Below, piece after piece: positions 1 through 9,900 of a DNA stretch of 29,776 nt. Every line of letters starts with the position of its first letter. Position 1 is the first letter of the stretch. Source of the stretch: Acanthaster planci (Eukaryota > Echinodermata > Asteroidea > Valvatida > Acanthasteridae); assembly GCF_001949145.1 (NCBI RefSeq), contig NW_019091374.1, positions 1,505,188 to 1,534,963 of the forward strand, read 5' to 3'. The notes under the pieces were generated by a model. The model did no database searches and had not been told where the DNA came from. It was given only the letters and a program-made list of their open reading frames with translations. Position numbers and translations under genes: made by a program.

Positions 1-1497
1 AATATACGTTGGGTAAGGGCAAAAGCTGTTATATAAAATTAACATCTCCCCAACACAAAAATACATCTTGAAAATCCAGGACTTTCTTGCCAATCTTAAC
101 CGTGATGTGAGTTGCGAGTTGGTTGGTGACAAAAGGGTGGAAGCCTTAAGAAAAGGTTTCATTCACAAAAGCCGTTCGTGGGCTGGTGGTCATCACAATT
201 AAGTAGTTTCCTTTACTCTCTAGTTTACTTGTAAAGGCAAAAATCCAAACATCTATTCAATTAAACAAAGGAAGTGACGCGAGCATTATCTCGCCGATGA
301 ATTTAAACGAAAATAAATTTGAAGTCTTCCCCCGAAGAAGGTGTCTGGTTTTGCTTTTCAATTACTTATAAACACTAATTTCCTTCATTGAAACTTCTGT
401 AATACTGTCTGGTTGAGCGTATCCTAAGCTGAGCTGTTGGTACACAAATCAACAAAAGGCCATTTGTATTTGCACCTCATCACACTATCGGGAGCACTCG
501 AAACCTCAGTAACCTCGAAGGTTACATACCGTCATTCTCATAACTTAAATGAATTTCACAAAAGAATCTTCACATAAATTCACTCACAATCTTCTCCCTA
601 ACAGTTCGATTTTCTTCTGCTCTGCTGTTCAAACACACATGATTATTCCACCAGATTCCACAAAAATTCTTGTCCCATTTACTCGCACCACTTTTTCAAG
701 ATTTTCTCTTCGTTTTCATGGGCACCACTTATGGAACATGCATTGGAAATGATATCTGAACAATGCCATCCGTGGGCCATTTCAAATCCTCGTACAAAAG
801 TGCCGTCTTTTCACAATATGTCATATACCAGTAGCCTTTCCTCAACCATTTTCTTCACTATTATTTTATAAACACCTTTTCTTTTGCGTCACACCGTTTG
901 CACTCAATGCATCATCTTTTTTAATTAACCCTCTTTGTCGAATCTATATCTACTTTGTCCCGTCCCGTCCTGTCCCACCGCGTCCTGTGTTTCGTCTCAT
1001 GTATGTATGTGTTTGTTACCGTGTTTTGCATTGTTTGTGCACGTACGGGCTTTTCTCTACAAGTCTCGGCTTGTTTATCAGCTTCATGTTTTTCATCTTC
1101 TCTTAGCATCATTGTGTGTTTCAGACAAGCACTATTATTACGATTTTTATAATTATTGTTGTTTTTTTATTAAGATTTAGCAAGTTGATCTTATTGTGAA
1201 AATTGTGGAGATATGTATGTTGCTCTTGAATACGGGCGATTCGAAATAGAGGGATCCCAATACGACGCTTTTAGCGTCGATTTGCGCACTTCCGCGTTTG
1301 AAAACGAGGCTGTATGTGTCAGCTTCAATTTTTAATACGATCAGACACTTGAAAGTAAGGAGTCAAGACACAAAATACATAAAGGTATGTTAAATTCAGA
1401 CTTTTCAGGCTGAAAATGTTTGTGGAAGAGTCTTTCAGGAACACTCGACACGTAAAATCCAAAGAAAAATAGCGACAATTGACCAATTGATCTTGTA
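1..1497. other. gene-free stretch, nothing recognised
   Basis: I find no coding exon, RNA gene or transposon that I recognise. Short ORFs (about 60-80 codons) occur but have no recognisable domain. Two minor structures are visible: a CCGTC/CTGTCC-rich run around 957-985, and a short hairpin at 1263-1279 with 7-bp arms (cgacgct / agcgtcg). Confidence 0.6.
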
Positions 1498-1649
1498 CAG
1501 TGGGCGTGGTTTAAACTGAAGTGGCGTAACACTTACGAACCGGATACTCCATGCACTGTGTGGACTCCGCGGGCGCGCGCGAGCAAGTTCAACACAGAGA
1601 GCCTCGGTTTCGATGCAGATATGCGCAGACGGCGCTAATGTGAAATCCC

Positions 1650-1799
1650 TCTATAGTGCGCCTCCAAGAGTTTGCAACGCGTTGACCAATCACAGCGCTC
1701 GAAATCTGTCGATCTAATGCCCGTTTGGAAAGGGTCGACAGATTTTGCGCACTGTGGTTGGTCAACACATTACAAACTCTCTGAGAGGCACTATTGTGA
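1650..1799. mobile_element. hairpin MITE, copy 1
   Basis: The two halves form an imperfect inverted repeat. The left half reads tagtgcgcctccaagagttt and continues through a cgttgaccaatcacag segment; the right half is its complement ending ggcactattgtgaa. The centre pairs ctgtcga with tcgacag. The same ~155-bp hairpin occurs at 19914-20069, so it is a dispersed element and not a chance palindrome. There is no coding capacity. It is nested inside the larger inverted-repeat element at 1498-2329. Confidence 0.7.
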
Positions 1800-1910
1800 A
1801 TCGACCGTACCGAATTGAACAAATCGACCCATAGGCCCCCTATAAAATAACTGGAGGAAACTGTGCAGCTATGCATAACTACGAGAGCTATAACAATGGA
1901 GTTGTATAGT

Positions 1911-2160
1911 GTACCGAAGTGTAACGCCATTTTGAACCAGAATATGCAGTGTAAACAAACTTAGGAGAACGCGCGCACATTGGTACCTTTCCATAATTAT
2001 CCGCATCAACACTTGCGCCAAGTACATGTTTTGCGTATTAGTCAATATTGCTCCCATCAAAATGCACACGAGTATTATGTTAATGGGTCGATTTTTGTGT
2101 CCGTGGAAGTGAAACGGACGAACGTATTGTGTACGCAACACACCCAAAAAACGTACAAAT
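1911..2160. repeat. dispersed repeat family, copy A
   Basis: This is the longest of four diverged copies of one family. It shares the 18-mer atcaacacttgcgccaag (2005-2022) exactly with 20104-20121, and a close version with 2461-2477. Its left part (gtaccgaagtgtaacgccattttg..., then gagaacgcgcgcacattggt) matches 21592-21662. Its right part (gttatgttaatg, then gtgtacgcaac and a run of A) matches 2550-2620. No ORF of note is present. Confidence 0.65.
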
Positions 2161-2240
2161 AGAAAGGCGCCTTAATACCTTTTGCATACATAATTGGATG
2201 CAAAAGGTATTAAGGCGCCTTCCCATTTGTACGTTTTTTG
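2145..2240. repeat. 43-bp-arm palindrome with 10-bp loop
   Basis: The arms 2145-2187 and 2198-2240 are reverse complements with two mismatches (at 2161 and 2163), around the loop acataattgg. The inner 24 bp of each arm, containing aaggcgccttaatacc, is perfect. The 18-mer gcatacataattggatgc occurs twice as a direct repeat, at 2184-2201 across the loop and again at 2239-2256 just outside the right arm. Such a long near-perfect hairpin implies recent formation or gene conversion between the arms. Confidence 0.85.
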
Positions 2241-2407
2241 CATACATAATTGGATGCGTGACGTATTCACTTGGGTACTCTATCCGGTTCGTAAGTGGGA
2301 CGCCATTTCAGTTTAAACCACGCCCACTGCACATAGAGCTACACGGAACTATGGAAGCAGAATTAACGTGCAACTCAAGTGCTCATCTAATGGAAACTGG
2401 CAATTAG

Positions 2408-2640
2408 CGGTGTGCGCGCGTGCATGACGAAGTACCTAAATGCACCTTTCCATATACGCGTCAAAACTTGCGCCAAGTGTTGCATATCCGTCAAAATCGC
2501 TCCCGGGGCGCTCCCGGGGCGATTTTGATGGCCAAACGCAACGCACATGTGTTATGTTAATGAGGTTATTTTTTGTTTTCGTGAAAGAGGCGTCGTGTAC
2601 GCAACGCACCCCAATAACCTACGTAATGTAAAACCGGAAC
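2408..2640. repeat. dispersed repeat family, copy B
   Basis: This segment follows copy A in the same order and orientation: a gcacctttccatat block, tcaaaacttgcgccaag (2461-2477), a gttatgttaatg block near 2551, and gtgtacgcaac near 2597. It differs from copy A mainly by a local palindromic insertion at 2491-2529. It ends just before the Tc1-like relic. Confidence 0.55.
2491..2529. repeat. CG-rich palindrome inside repeat copy B
   Basis: The outer arms tcaaaatcg and cgattttga bracket two tandem copies of ctcccgggg separated by cg. The word is at once a tandem duplication and part of an inverted repeat. In copy A the corresponding place reads attgctcccatcaaaat, so the duplication of the cccgggg core is private to this copy. 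Confidence 0.7.
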
Positions 2641-2904
2641 CGGACGAAACCGGATACAGTAGGCCTACTTCACGCGCACTTATGTGTGCACAAGGCATTA
2701 GAACCAGCGCGTGAGCCAACACGCGCGTACTCCATTCGTTTGCACTACACTTCCTGGTTATAAAGAACCTCACACTTCGAACAAGTCGGGTTCTCGGGTT
2801 CCCTTTTCTGAACCCGAAAATGGTGGTCTGACAATTTTTTTGAGATGTTCTTGTCATAGCTAATGTCGAGAACTCTTTTTTTAAGCAAACGGACTTACAC
2901 GAGA

Positions 2905-3890
2905 ATGTCAAGGCTGAGTCAGTTTGACCGAGCCCGCACTGTTGAAATGCTCAAGTTGATGCAGACATGTCAGCGAGGGATTTGGCCGTACATTTCCAAG
3001 TCCAATCAGTAGATTCGGACATTGTGTGAGAGACACTGGAAGTGTGTCAGTTCGTCCGAGAGGCGGTAGACCTCCAGTGACGACACCCAGTCTAAATTGG
3101 TACATGTACATTATGTAACACCTCCATGATCGACGCCGCAATGCAGAAATTACGGCGAGGGAGACACTGGACAAATGAATTACAGAGATAGTGCCCAGAC
3201 TGCCAGAAATTAACAATGTGCTGCAAGACTCCAGAGAGGACGCCCTTTACAGGGGTCTCCCACTGACGGCGGATCATCGTTGGTGTGGGTTGGCATGTAC
3301 CAGCAAACACCGGGACTGGACGCAGAGGATGCGGAATCAAGTCTTATTCTCTAATAATCACTTTTCCGTGTAAGCAATAATGATAGGAGAGTTCGAGTTT
3401 ACCATGGTCGCGGTGAACGGTTCTTCGACTGTAATGTGGTAGAGTATGACAGATGGGGAGGTCCCAACATCCTGGTCTGGGGCGGTATCACAGCAAATGA
3501 CCGTACTGATTTCTGGCCATTAGTGATAACCTCAATTCCCAGAGGTACTGGGATGGTATTCTGGAGCCAGTAGTGAGGTCATTGATGGACACCCAAACAT
3601 AGCCCTGTTTCAACTTAATTGGCATTACAATGCGCGATCACAAGCCGCCAGAGTCTATCAGTAGCTTAACCATCACACTGGACCTAATAAGCCTCATCGA
3701 GCATGTGTGGGATGAACTCGATTGCCGCATCCAGTCACGTCCAGTGGTGCCCAGAACAGCTCAAGAAGTTGCCGCTTCAACCGATGAGCGGCGCACTCTA
3801 CGTCAGGTTACCCTCAGGAGGCTGATCCAGTCCATGCACCAACGCATCCAAGCGTGCATCACAGCGATGGGAGGGCAAACACCGTATTAA
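2905..3890 (+). pseudogene. Tc1-like (Tc1/mariner) transposase, degenerate
   Basis: Homology to the Tc1-like DD34E cut-and-paste transposases is readable in pieces. An ATG at 2905 opens MSRLSQFDRARTVEMLK, resembling the N-terminal helix-turn-helix start of that family. Around 3031-3090 a GSVSVRPRGGRPPVTTP segment resembles the linker after the DNA-binding domain. 3191-3373 gives LPLTADHR then RDWTQRMRNQVLFSNNHFSV, the start of the catalytic core. Around 3400-3500 the core continues with RWGGPNILVWGGIT. 3630-3890 gives LIEHVWDELDCRIQSRPVVPRT and a C terminus GGQTPY followed by TAA. The total span of ~985 bp suits the usual ~330-residue protein. Several frameshifts and stops separate the pieces. 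The first catalytic Asp (usual FSDE) reads FSNN, and the second Asp region is unrecognisable; the Glu in IEHVW survives. It cannot encode an active enzyme. No clear terminal inverted repeats were found around it. Confidence 0.9.
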
Positions 3891-4839
3891 TCAGTTTGTA
3901 ACTCGATTTCCACGATAATTTGTACATTTCTAGTTCAATAGGCCTATGCTTACATGCAGAAAACACCGCGTTACTTTTTTGCCAAGTATAAAATTATACG
4001 AATAAAATTAGAATGGCACTCAGGTCTTTCCATCTAATGAAAACGCGCTCTTATTGTACAGTTATAAATGTATGCATGTCTATTCTGCGCTTGGCCCACG
4101 GTTGGACCGGTCTTAAACATTCGTTCACACAAGTTTGTTTACATATTTATAGACAAATCTGACAAGAAAGACTAATGCAATGACACGTGATCAAGTACCC
4201 ACCAATCAGATGACAAGGCTTTATGCAGGCATTGTATAAGGATAATCATTACGATCTCACTATTGAAACGTTAATAAGGGCAAATAAAAATAGCCTTTGG
4301 TTCGGGTTTATACACTAGGGACAGATGAATTCAGGGTCAGTTACAGGGAGAATCAGTTAGGTCCTCCATGGTGCCCGAGCGGCCTCTAAACGCGGGGTAA
4401 ACAATGCTGTTTTGAGACATGCTTTCACCAACACAGCAAACAAATCCAAGACCTGGTGGTGGCGCTTTGTATTGTCAAATGACGCGCACGCTCAAAGCAT
4501 CTCGAGCCAAAACTACTTCCATTCTTGGACGCCCAAGGTTTTCAACATACTCGTGTCACGGATGTCGGGGGGGGGGGCAGGGAGAGAGTTTCCCTTGGAA
4601 GGAAGCAGAAAATAGTGTCTTGATAAAAGTACCTTTCCCGGAGCTTCTGCCATTACAGCGCACAGACTTGACGCCGAGTCGTCAATTGGTAACATCATCC
4701 TCTGGGTTCTTGGTACGTGCAGTGCTAATTTCCGAGTCGACACACGCATCACACAACAACACAACCGATTCACTGGCTTTGACTATGGGACTAGTGAGAA
4801 TTTAAATCGCGTAGAATTGCATCCGAGCATCTAAAAATA
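3891..4839. other. gene-free stretch
   Basis: This lies between the Tc1-like relic and the next inverted-repeat element. The sequence gcgttacttttttgccaagta near 3970 resembles the end of a Tc1-type terminal repeat and may be the worn right end of the relic, but no left partner was found. A run of eleven G lies at 4567-4577. The ORFs at 4412-4805 overlap each other in several frames and show no domain. Confidence 0.5.
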
Positions 4840-5358
4840 TGGCGTGCAAAGTTAACATTTAATCCGCGTGTACAGATATCTCTATTCCTAATAGAGATAT
4901 TTCTATTCCTAATAGAGATATCTCTATTCCTAATAGAGATATCTCTATTGTTCTTCCTGATTTAATAGAGATATCTCTATTATGTTTCCGGTCCCGCACA
5001 GTAGGTCAACGGAAAGGTCATTGTAACGTAACACACAAATTTTCACTGAGCCAGAGGGTTATGTAAAGTTTCCTAATGTAAAAAACCACGGGAGTACAAG
5101 TACTGAGACACGGATTCAAAACCCCTCATGATTATAGATTTTTAAACACAAAACGTCGAGGGCGACCTGCTGACCTCAGAAATGGTAACTTAACAGACAT
5201 ACATGAATCCCTATAGCGCAATAGAGATCTCTCTATTAGGAATGGAGACATCCCTATTAATAATGGAGATATCTCAATTCCGTGAATAACTGTTAACTTG
5301 GCATGTCTAGGAAAAGAGATATCTCTATTCTGGGATTAAATGTTAACTTTGCGCGCCA
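4840..5358. mobile_element. TA-flanked MITE with palindromic satellite core
   Basis: The terminal inverted repeats are 4840-4865 (starting TGGCGTGCAAAGTTAACATT) and 5333-5358 (the reverse complement, one mismatch near the tip). Each end is flanked by TA (4838-4839 and 5359-5360), the target duplication of the Tc1/mariner superfamily. The ~519-bp interior is non-coding. It contains tandem palindromes at 4874-4982, more diverged ones at 5220-5280 and 5313-5330, and a third degenerate copy of the terminal motif at 5284-5305 (gaataactgttaacttggca). The extra internal end suggests an older nested or partly duplicated element. The superfamily assignment rests on the TA duplication only. Confidence 0.7.
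4874..4982. repeat. tandem array of an 18-bp palindrome
   Basis: The self-complementary 18-mer aatagagatatctctatt recurs with a short cct linker, giving a 21-bp unit. About four contiguous units are visible plus a further one at 4964-4981 after a unique spacer. Each unit can fold on itself and pair with every neighbour, so many alternative hairpins are possible. Confidence 0.85.
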
Positions 5359-6699
5359 TACAAAACTGTACATTTAGGCTTACATTATAATTACCAGCGT
5401 TTCTTGTACTCTCTCACTTTTGACAGATCTTTAAAAAAGTAATTCTAATCAGTAAAATGATTGTTGCCTACGACTCAATGTAAAAACGCGTGTATTCCAA
5501 AATATCTTGATTAGTCGGCTGCTGTGAGGCTTATTCACGCATTTCTCATGTCATTGTTGGACACAGCTTTAACTTTTTTTGGGGGGTGGAGTTTTCCAGA
5601 TCGTTGGATTGTCTAACTGCAACAAGTTAAAAATGCCATCACCCTAATGGTAGTACGTGTGAACAAGTAGAATCATTATAACACATACTAAGACAATCAC
5701 CTTGGCTCGCAGTCCACTATGTGTTCTCAGATAAAGCACATGTAACGCACAGCATTATCGGCCCTGTACGTCGTCACATTTCTGAATTCATATGAGAAAT
5801 CGTCAGCTCATTCGCTCTTTACTTACTAGTACCGACATCGAGCGACCTGGCATCAACATAGATAACGTCTTACGGTGATGAAACGATATCAACAACTGCT
5901 CCTGAACGTTTGAACGAACTTCCGCTGTTTATAAGATGTGCTAAGTCCTTGGACGATTGCAAGAAATCTTTCCAAAAAGTCTTTCAAAGATTTCACATAG
6001 TCCTATCCATAACTTAATCGCCTATGGTGCAGGAGAACCTAGCGAACGCCACGGACACATTTTGATATTCAGGACAACCATGGCTTGGTGGAGTCTCAAT
6101 TTGTTTTTCAATACCCTGTTTTAAATCACATCCGACAATTTTGTTCCTGATTCCAGTTGTAAAGGGAGGAATGGTTTTTGTATCTGCACTGGAATAATGT
6201 ATTCCTCCCCAATAAAAAAATCCTACCGTACGCAAGAAACCTAGGCGTTGACGACCGCGTCGACTGTCCTAAAGTAATTTTTATCAGGACGTATTTCTAC
6301 AAGCCCTCCCGGGACACATCCTAGGATATTTCATCAAGACCGTATAAACGTCAAGATAAATTGCCGAGAAGTCTCCAATTGATGTTTTTCTATGTTTTTA
6401 CTATCTTCTCTTTTTATGCATGGGCAAAAAGACCGAGGTAAAAACTAAAATTAACTGAGTGAAACCCTTGAGGGTAGGTCTTCAATCTGTCGATGCAGTA
6501 CGAAGTAAGATGAGCTTTAATAAGCTTTACAAAAAAATAGGGCATGTCCCTCACGGTGAAAAGTTAAAGAAATGAGACACATTCTAAATTTTGTCAGAAA
6601 AAGTAATTGTTCGTGCTTTGCCTCACTACATCTGTGACACTACTCAAAACTGTTATTCGCAGAACTCTCCCTAGAACGATATGGATGACATAGTTATGT
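5359..6699. other. gene-free stretch
   Basis: No recognised feature. A minus-strand ORF at 6014-6235 (73 codons) contains several Cys residues but matches nothing I know. It lies downstream of the possible minus-strand first exon at 6700-6960, so it is a weak candidate for a following exon. No convincing donor site follows it. Confidence 0.4.
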
Positions 6700-6960
6700 A
6701 CTCACAAAATTCGCAGGCGGGGTGCCTTTGCTGATATTGGACGGTAATCCACGACCCCCTTCAGCGGCTGCCGAGCGGCTGCTGTCTTTCACCGGCTGAG
6801 GCTGTTGACGTCTGAGTCCGACTGTCGAGCGAGCTCAGCTTGTACTTTGCAGTCGTATCGCTACTTCCCGGCTGATCGAGTCACCACTGACCAATCCCGA
6901 GACGCCACTGCCGTGATGTCACTTTTTGTTGTGAGTTGCTGGCAGGTGCATCGCCCTGCC
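6700..6960 (-). promoter_or_regulatory. possible CpG-rich promoter and non-coding first exon
   Basis: This patch is clearly richer in G+C and CpG than its surroundings, with repeated cggctg and cgagc words. On the minus strand an ATTGG (inverted CCAAT box) lies near 6885-6890. The patch ends with a sequence reading GTGAGTAC on the minus strand (6705 down to 6698), a good match to the intron side of a 5' splice site. I see no ATG on the minus strand between the CCAAT motif and that donor, so it would be an untranslated exon. This is inference from composition and motifs. A remnant of a GC-rich repeat is the main alternative. Confidence 0.3.
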
Positions 6961-9900
6961 GAAGAGAATGAGGAACATTAATGCTAATAATGAAAACGCA
7001 CAATTATTATAATGCACGGCACGCGAGCTACAGATTAGCAGCTGTACGTGACCACACACGTACACAGTGATGGACCACTATCACCGTTACCAATGGTTTT
7101 ATAGCTTCACGGTCCAACTGAGTGACACAGCTCTCGGTGGGTGTATACAAAAATCCTAGCGACCCTTAAGTTTAAAAATATTTTAATTTCACAATTCAAC
7201 ATTAAAAATAATTATCATTGTTAGCCTCCTATACACGCACAGTAATACAAGTTCCATCAAATGACTGAAGCCTACCAAAATCCCGTCACAAGGAAAGACA
7301 AGCATGCTTGATACAGAAGCCATGCACACTGAAAACGAAATTATAGTAATCATAACCGCACTTTAATCATAAAGGCTCACTGCGTGAACAAAGATCAATG
7401 TTACGCGAAAATAGTGGATGAAAACTGAAAGCATGAATGCTTGTCCCCAGCAGCAATATCAACACGAATTAACAACTTTAACTCCATTAAATCCATAAAA
7501 TGTAATAAACGCTGAAATGAAACGATAACCCCCCGAACATTATGTCATCTAAACATTTACTAGTCAGCCAAATATTGGAGGTTGCCTGGAGTACGTATTC
7601 GCGTGGGGAAGGAGGCTATAGACACTACGAACACCTTGCCTACAGGGTGGGGAACGGGTTCGAAGGCAATACGTACGCTAAATCAAGCAGAGCAATAAAA
7701 GTACTTCTGGGCGCGGTTCATACTTTTGACGTCACGGAAGATTCGCAACAAATTTTCGCCGAGTTGAAATGTGTTCAACTTGTGCAAATTCGCAGCACGA
7801 ATATACCTGATCTAACGTCCCAAATTCGCGTTTGTGTTCGCTTTCGTGCCAAATACGTTATCACGGAATTAATATAATTTTCAATAATTAACCTATCGGG
7901 ACCAGCATTTGTATACATCAAAAATTGTTATAACTCAGTACGGTAGCTTCCACCATACTACCAGTAACACCGAGCTGCTTGTGATCAGAAATATGGAGAG
8001 CTTACGTGGACAGGGATGAGGGTTGGAATCGCTGCGTATAGGCCCAAGCCCTACGGGGTCTAAAGAGTCGGCATTTTGTGAGTGCTCTGTAAATAAGACC
8101 TGACATCAATCAGGATACATCTGCATAAAGAAAATAAAGAGTCCAAAATGAAATGAGCTTCCAGCAGTGAAAAATACCCACTGGGAAATGCGGCTTGGTT
8201 TGCAGTTCACGGAACTCTGAGAAAACTTCCCAAGAGCACAAGTGCAATCATTTCGGCTCGCCTTATGTAGACATTATCCTGGATTACAGTCATATCTGTC
8301 AGTCAGATCTTCTGTCTATCAGATCGGCCGTCTATTGCATTTACCGTACGAACGACAAACCGAGCGTTTGGAGTTGAATAGACGAATTCAATGGTGAAAG
8401 ATGACTTCGACACTTGGAATAGGCTTAGATACGCGTGCGCTAGCCTGTCTCTGCTGTGTATCAGAAAAACTGGCAGTTAAATCTGATTGCTTTCACTGCC
8501 AATTCATCGGTAGGCCTCTTATGGGGTAAGAGATACTATTGGGATGAAAACACTGACGCTGACATGCCTCGTGGTACGGATCTCTTGTAGATTCACATCA
8601 CTGCAGGCCAACATCGATTGCCGTGAAAGGTACTGTTCGCATTAGAAAAGGATTTCGTATGACGATTGTTTTGAACAGTTTACCTCTTGGGGTCGTCGCT
8701 AAAACAAGTTGACTACCAATATGTTCGTTGCGAGGTGAAAATAAATACAGTAGAGTCAATGTGGCACCAATTGCACTCACAGATCAGGCGTTTAGTGGAA
8801 GGTGGTTCATTTTGAAAAATAACATGATTGTGAATATTAAATTTGTTTTCAAGCCATTTTGGCGAAACAGCAGCGAAACACTCGAGACAAGGTGAATGTA
8901 CAGAAATTACACGCCAACATTGGAGTGGGCTCTCGTCTAGATCGCCAAAGTTTCATAAATTGCAAGTCCTTTTCACCCGAAAAGTAATGTTTTCTGTTTG
9001 TTTTAATCTCGGGAGAATGCAATAACCGGCCTGTGTGTATAAAAATAGCCAAAGGTTGTTGACAAGATAACTAATGTACCCACTCACAGACCCCCCTTTC
9101 TTTCGAGTTTTTCTTCCTGCAGTCCAATTCCACATTGAAAAATTGGTTTTAACAAGGCTGGCACCAGCGCAACACAAATATTCTCTCTCTCTGGCTTCAA
9201 CTGTACTTATTCCGGCAATTAAATCTAACAGCTAGAGTAAATGAGTGCGCACCCATCGTTGGCAACTTCATCAAAGCCCGGAGAACTTGGGTCAACACAA
9301 AACTATTTTCCGTCGGCATCGCTCGAGGGGATCACAGAAGACCCCGTGGGACTGATGACGTGCAGAACCGCCTGTCAGGCTTAGGCGCCTTTGCACGAAT
9401 AACAACACCACCGAACAAAAGGCAATTACTTAATGAACGACTCGTCTTCCCTTCGCATTAAGGGATGGGATTGTAAACACGCACTGCATTTTCTGCACAA
9501 ATCGATGGTGAAGTGAACCACTGAAGTGTTAGTCGGTCACCACTTTCATGACGAATCGACATCAAGTCACTGTCTTTTCACAGCTCGTCGTTGATTTGGA
9601 AAATAGTTATTTTTTTCTCTCTAAAAACAAAAATAAGGAGGGCCTGACGTTTCGATCGTAGCAGAATCTTTCTCAAAGGTAAAACAAAGAAACATTTTCC
9701 GGCTTACAAATAAAAGAAGCTTTGGGGAATTCTTTTCAAGAACATCGGTTCTCCCTGGAATTGTGAATAGAATGCCGATACGTTAATATAAGCTGAGCAG
9801 AATGAAGATTTGCAACTCTCTCATCCAAGGTTGACCGATGACATTCATTTTTAGCACAGTAACTGCCAACTGAAGTCCTTCAGTGGCGTATCCAGGTCAA

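Larger units (their letters stand above)
1498..2329. mobile_element. non-autonomous inverted-repeat DNA element
   Basis: The ends are a 49-bp inverted repeat: 1498-1546 reads inward from CAGTGGGCGTGGTTTAAACT, and 2281-2329 is its reverse complement with three mismatches (46 of 49). The ~830-bp interior has no credible ORF. It holds a nested hairpin element (1650-1799), a segment repeated elsewhere in the window (1911-2160) and a near-perfect palindrome (2145-2240). Terminal inverted repeats with a non-coding interior are characteristic of miniature or non-autonomous DNA transposons. The flanking bases (tcttgta before, cacataga after) show no clear target duplication, so the superfamily is not assignable. 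It could also be a composite of smaller elements rather than a single mobile unit. Confidence 0.65.

Noticed and set aside
7655-7680. second tRNA-like B box (gggttcgaaggc)
   Set aside because: Same reason: no matching A box or acceptor stem in the flanks.
9301-9420. CTGATGA on the + strand near 9354 as a hammerhead core
   Set aside because: No GAAA lies at the required distance and no stem II is visible.
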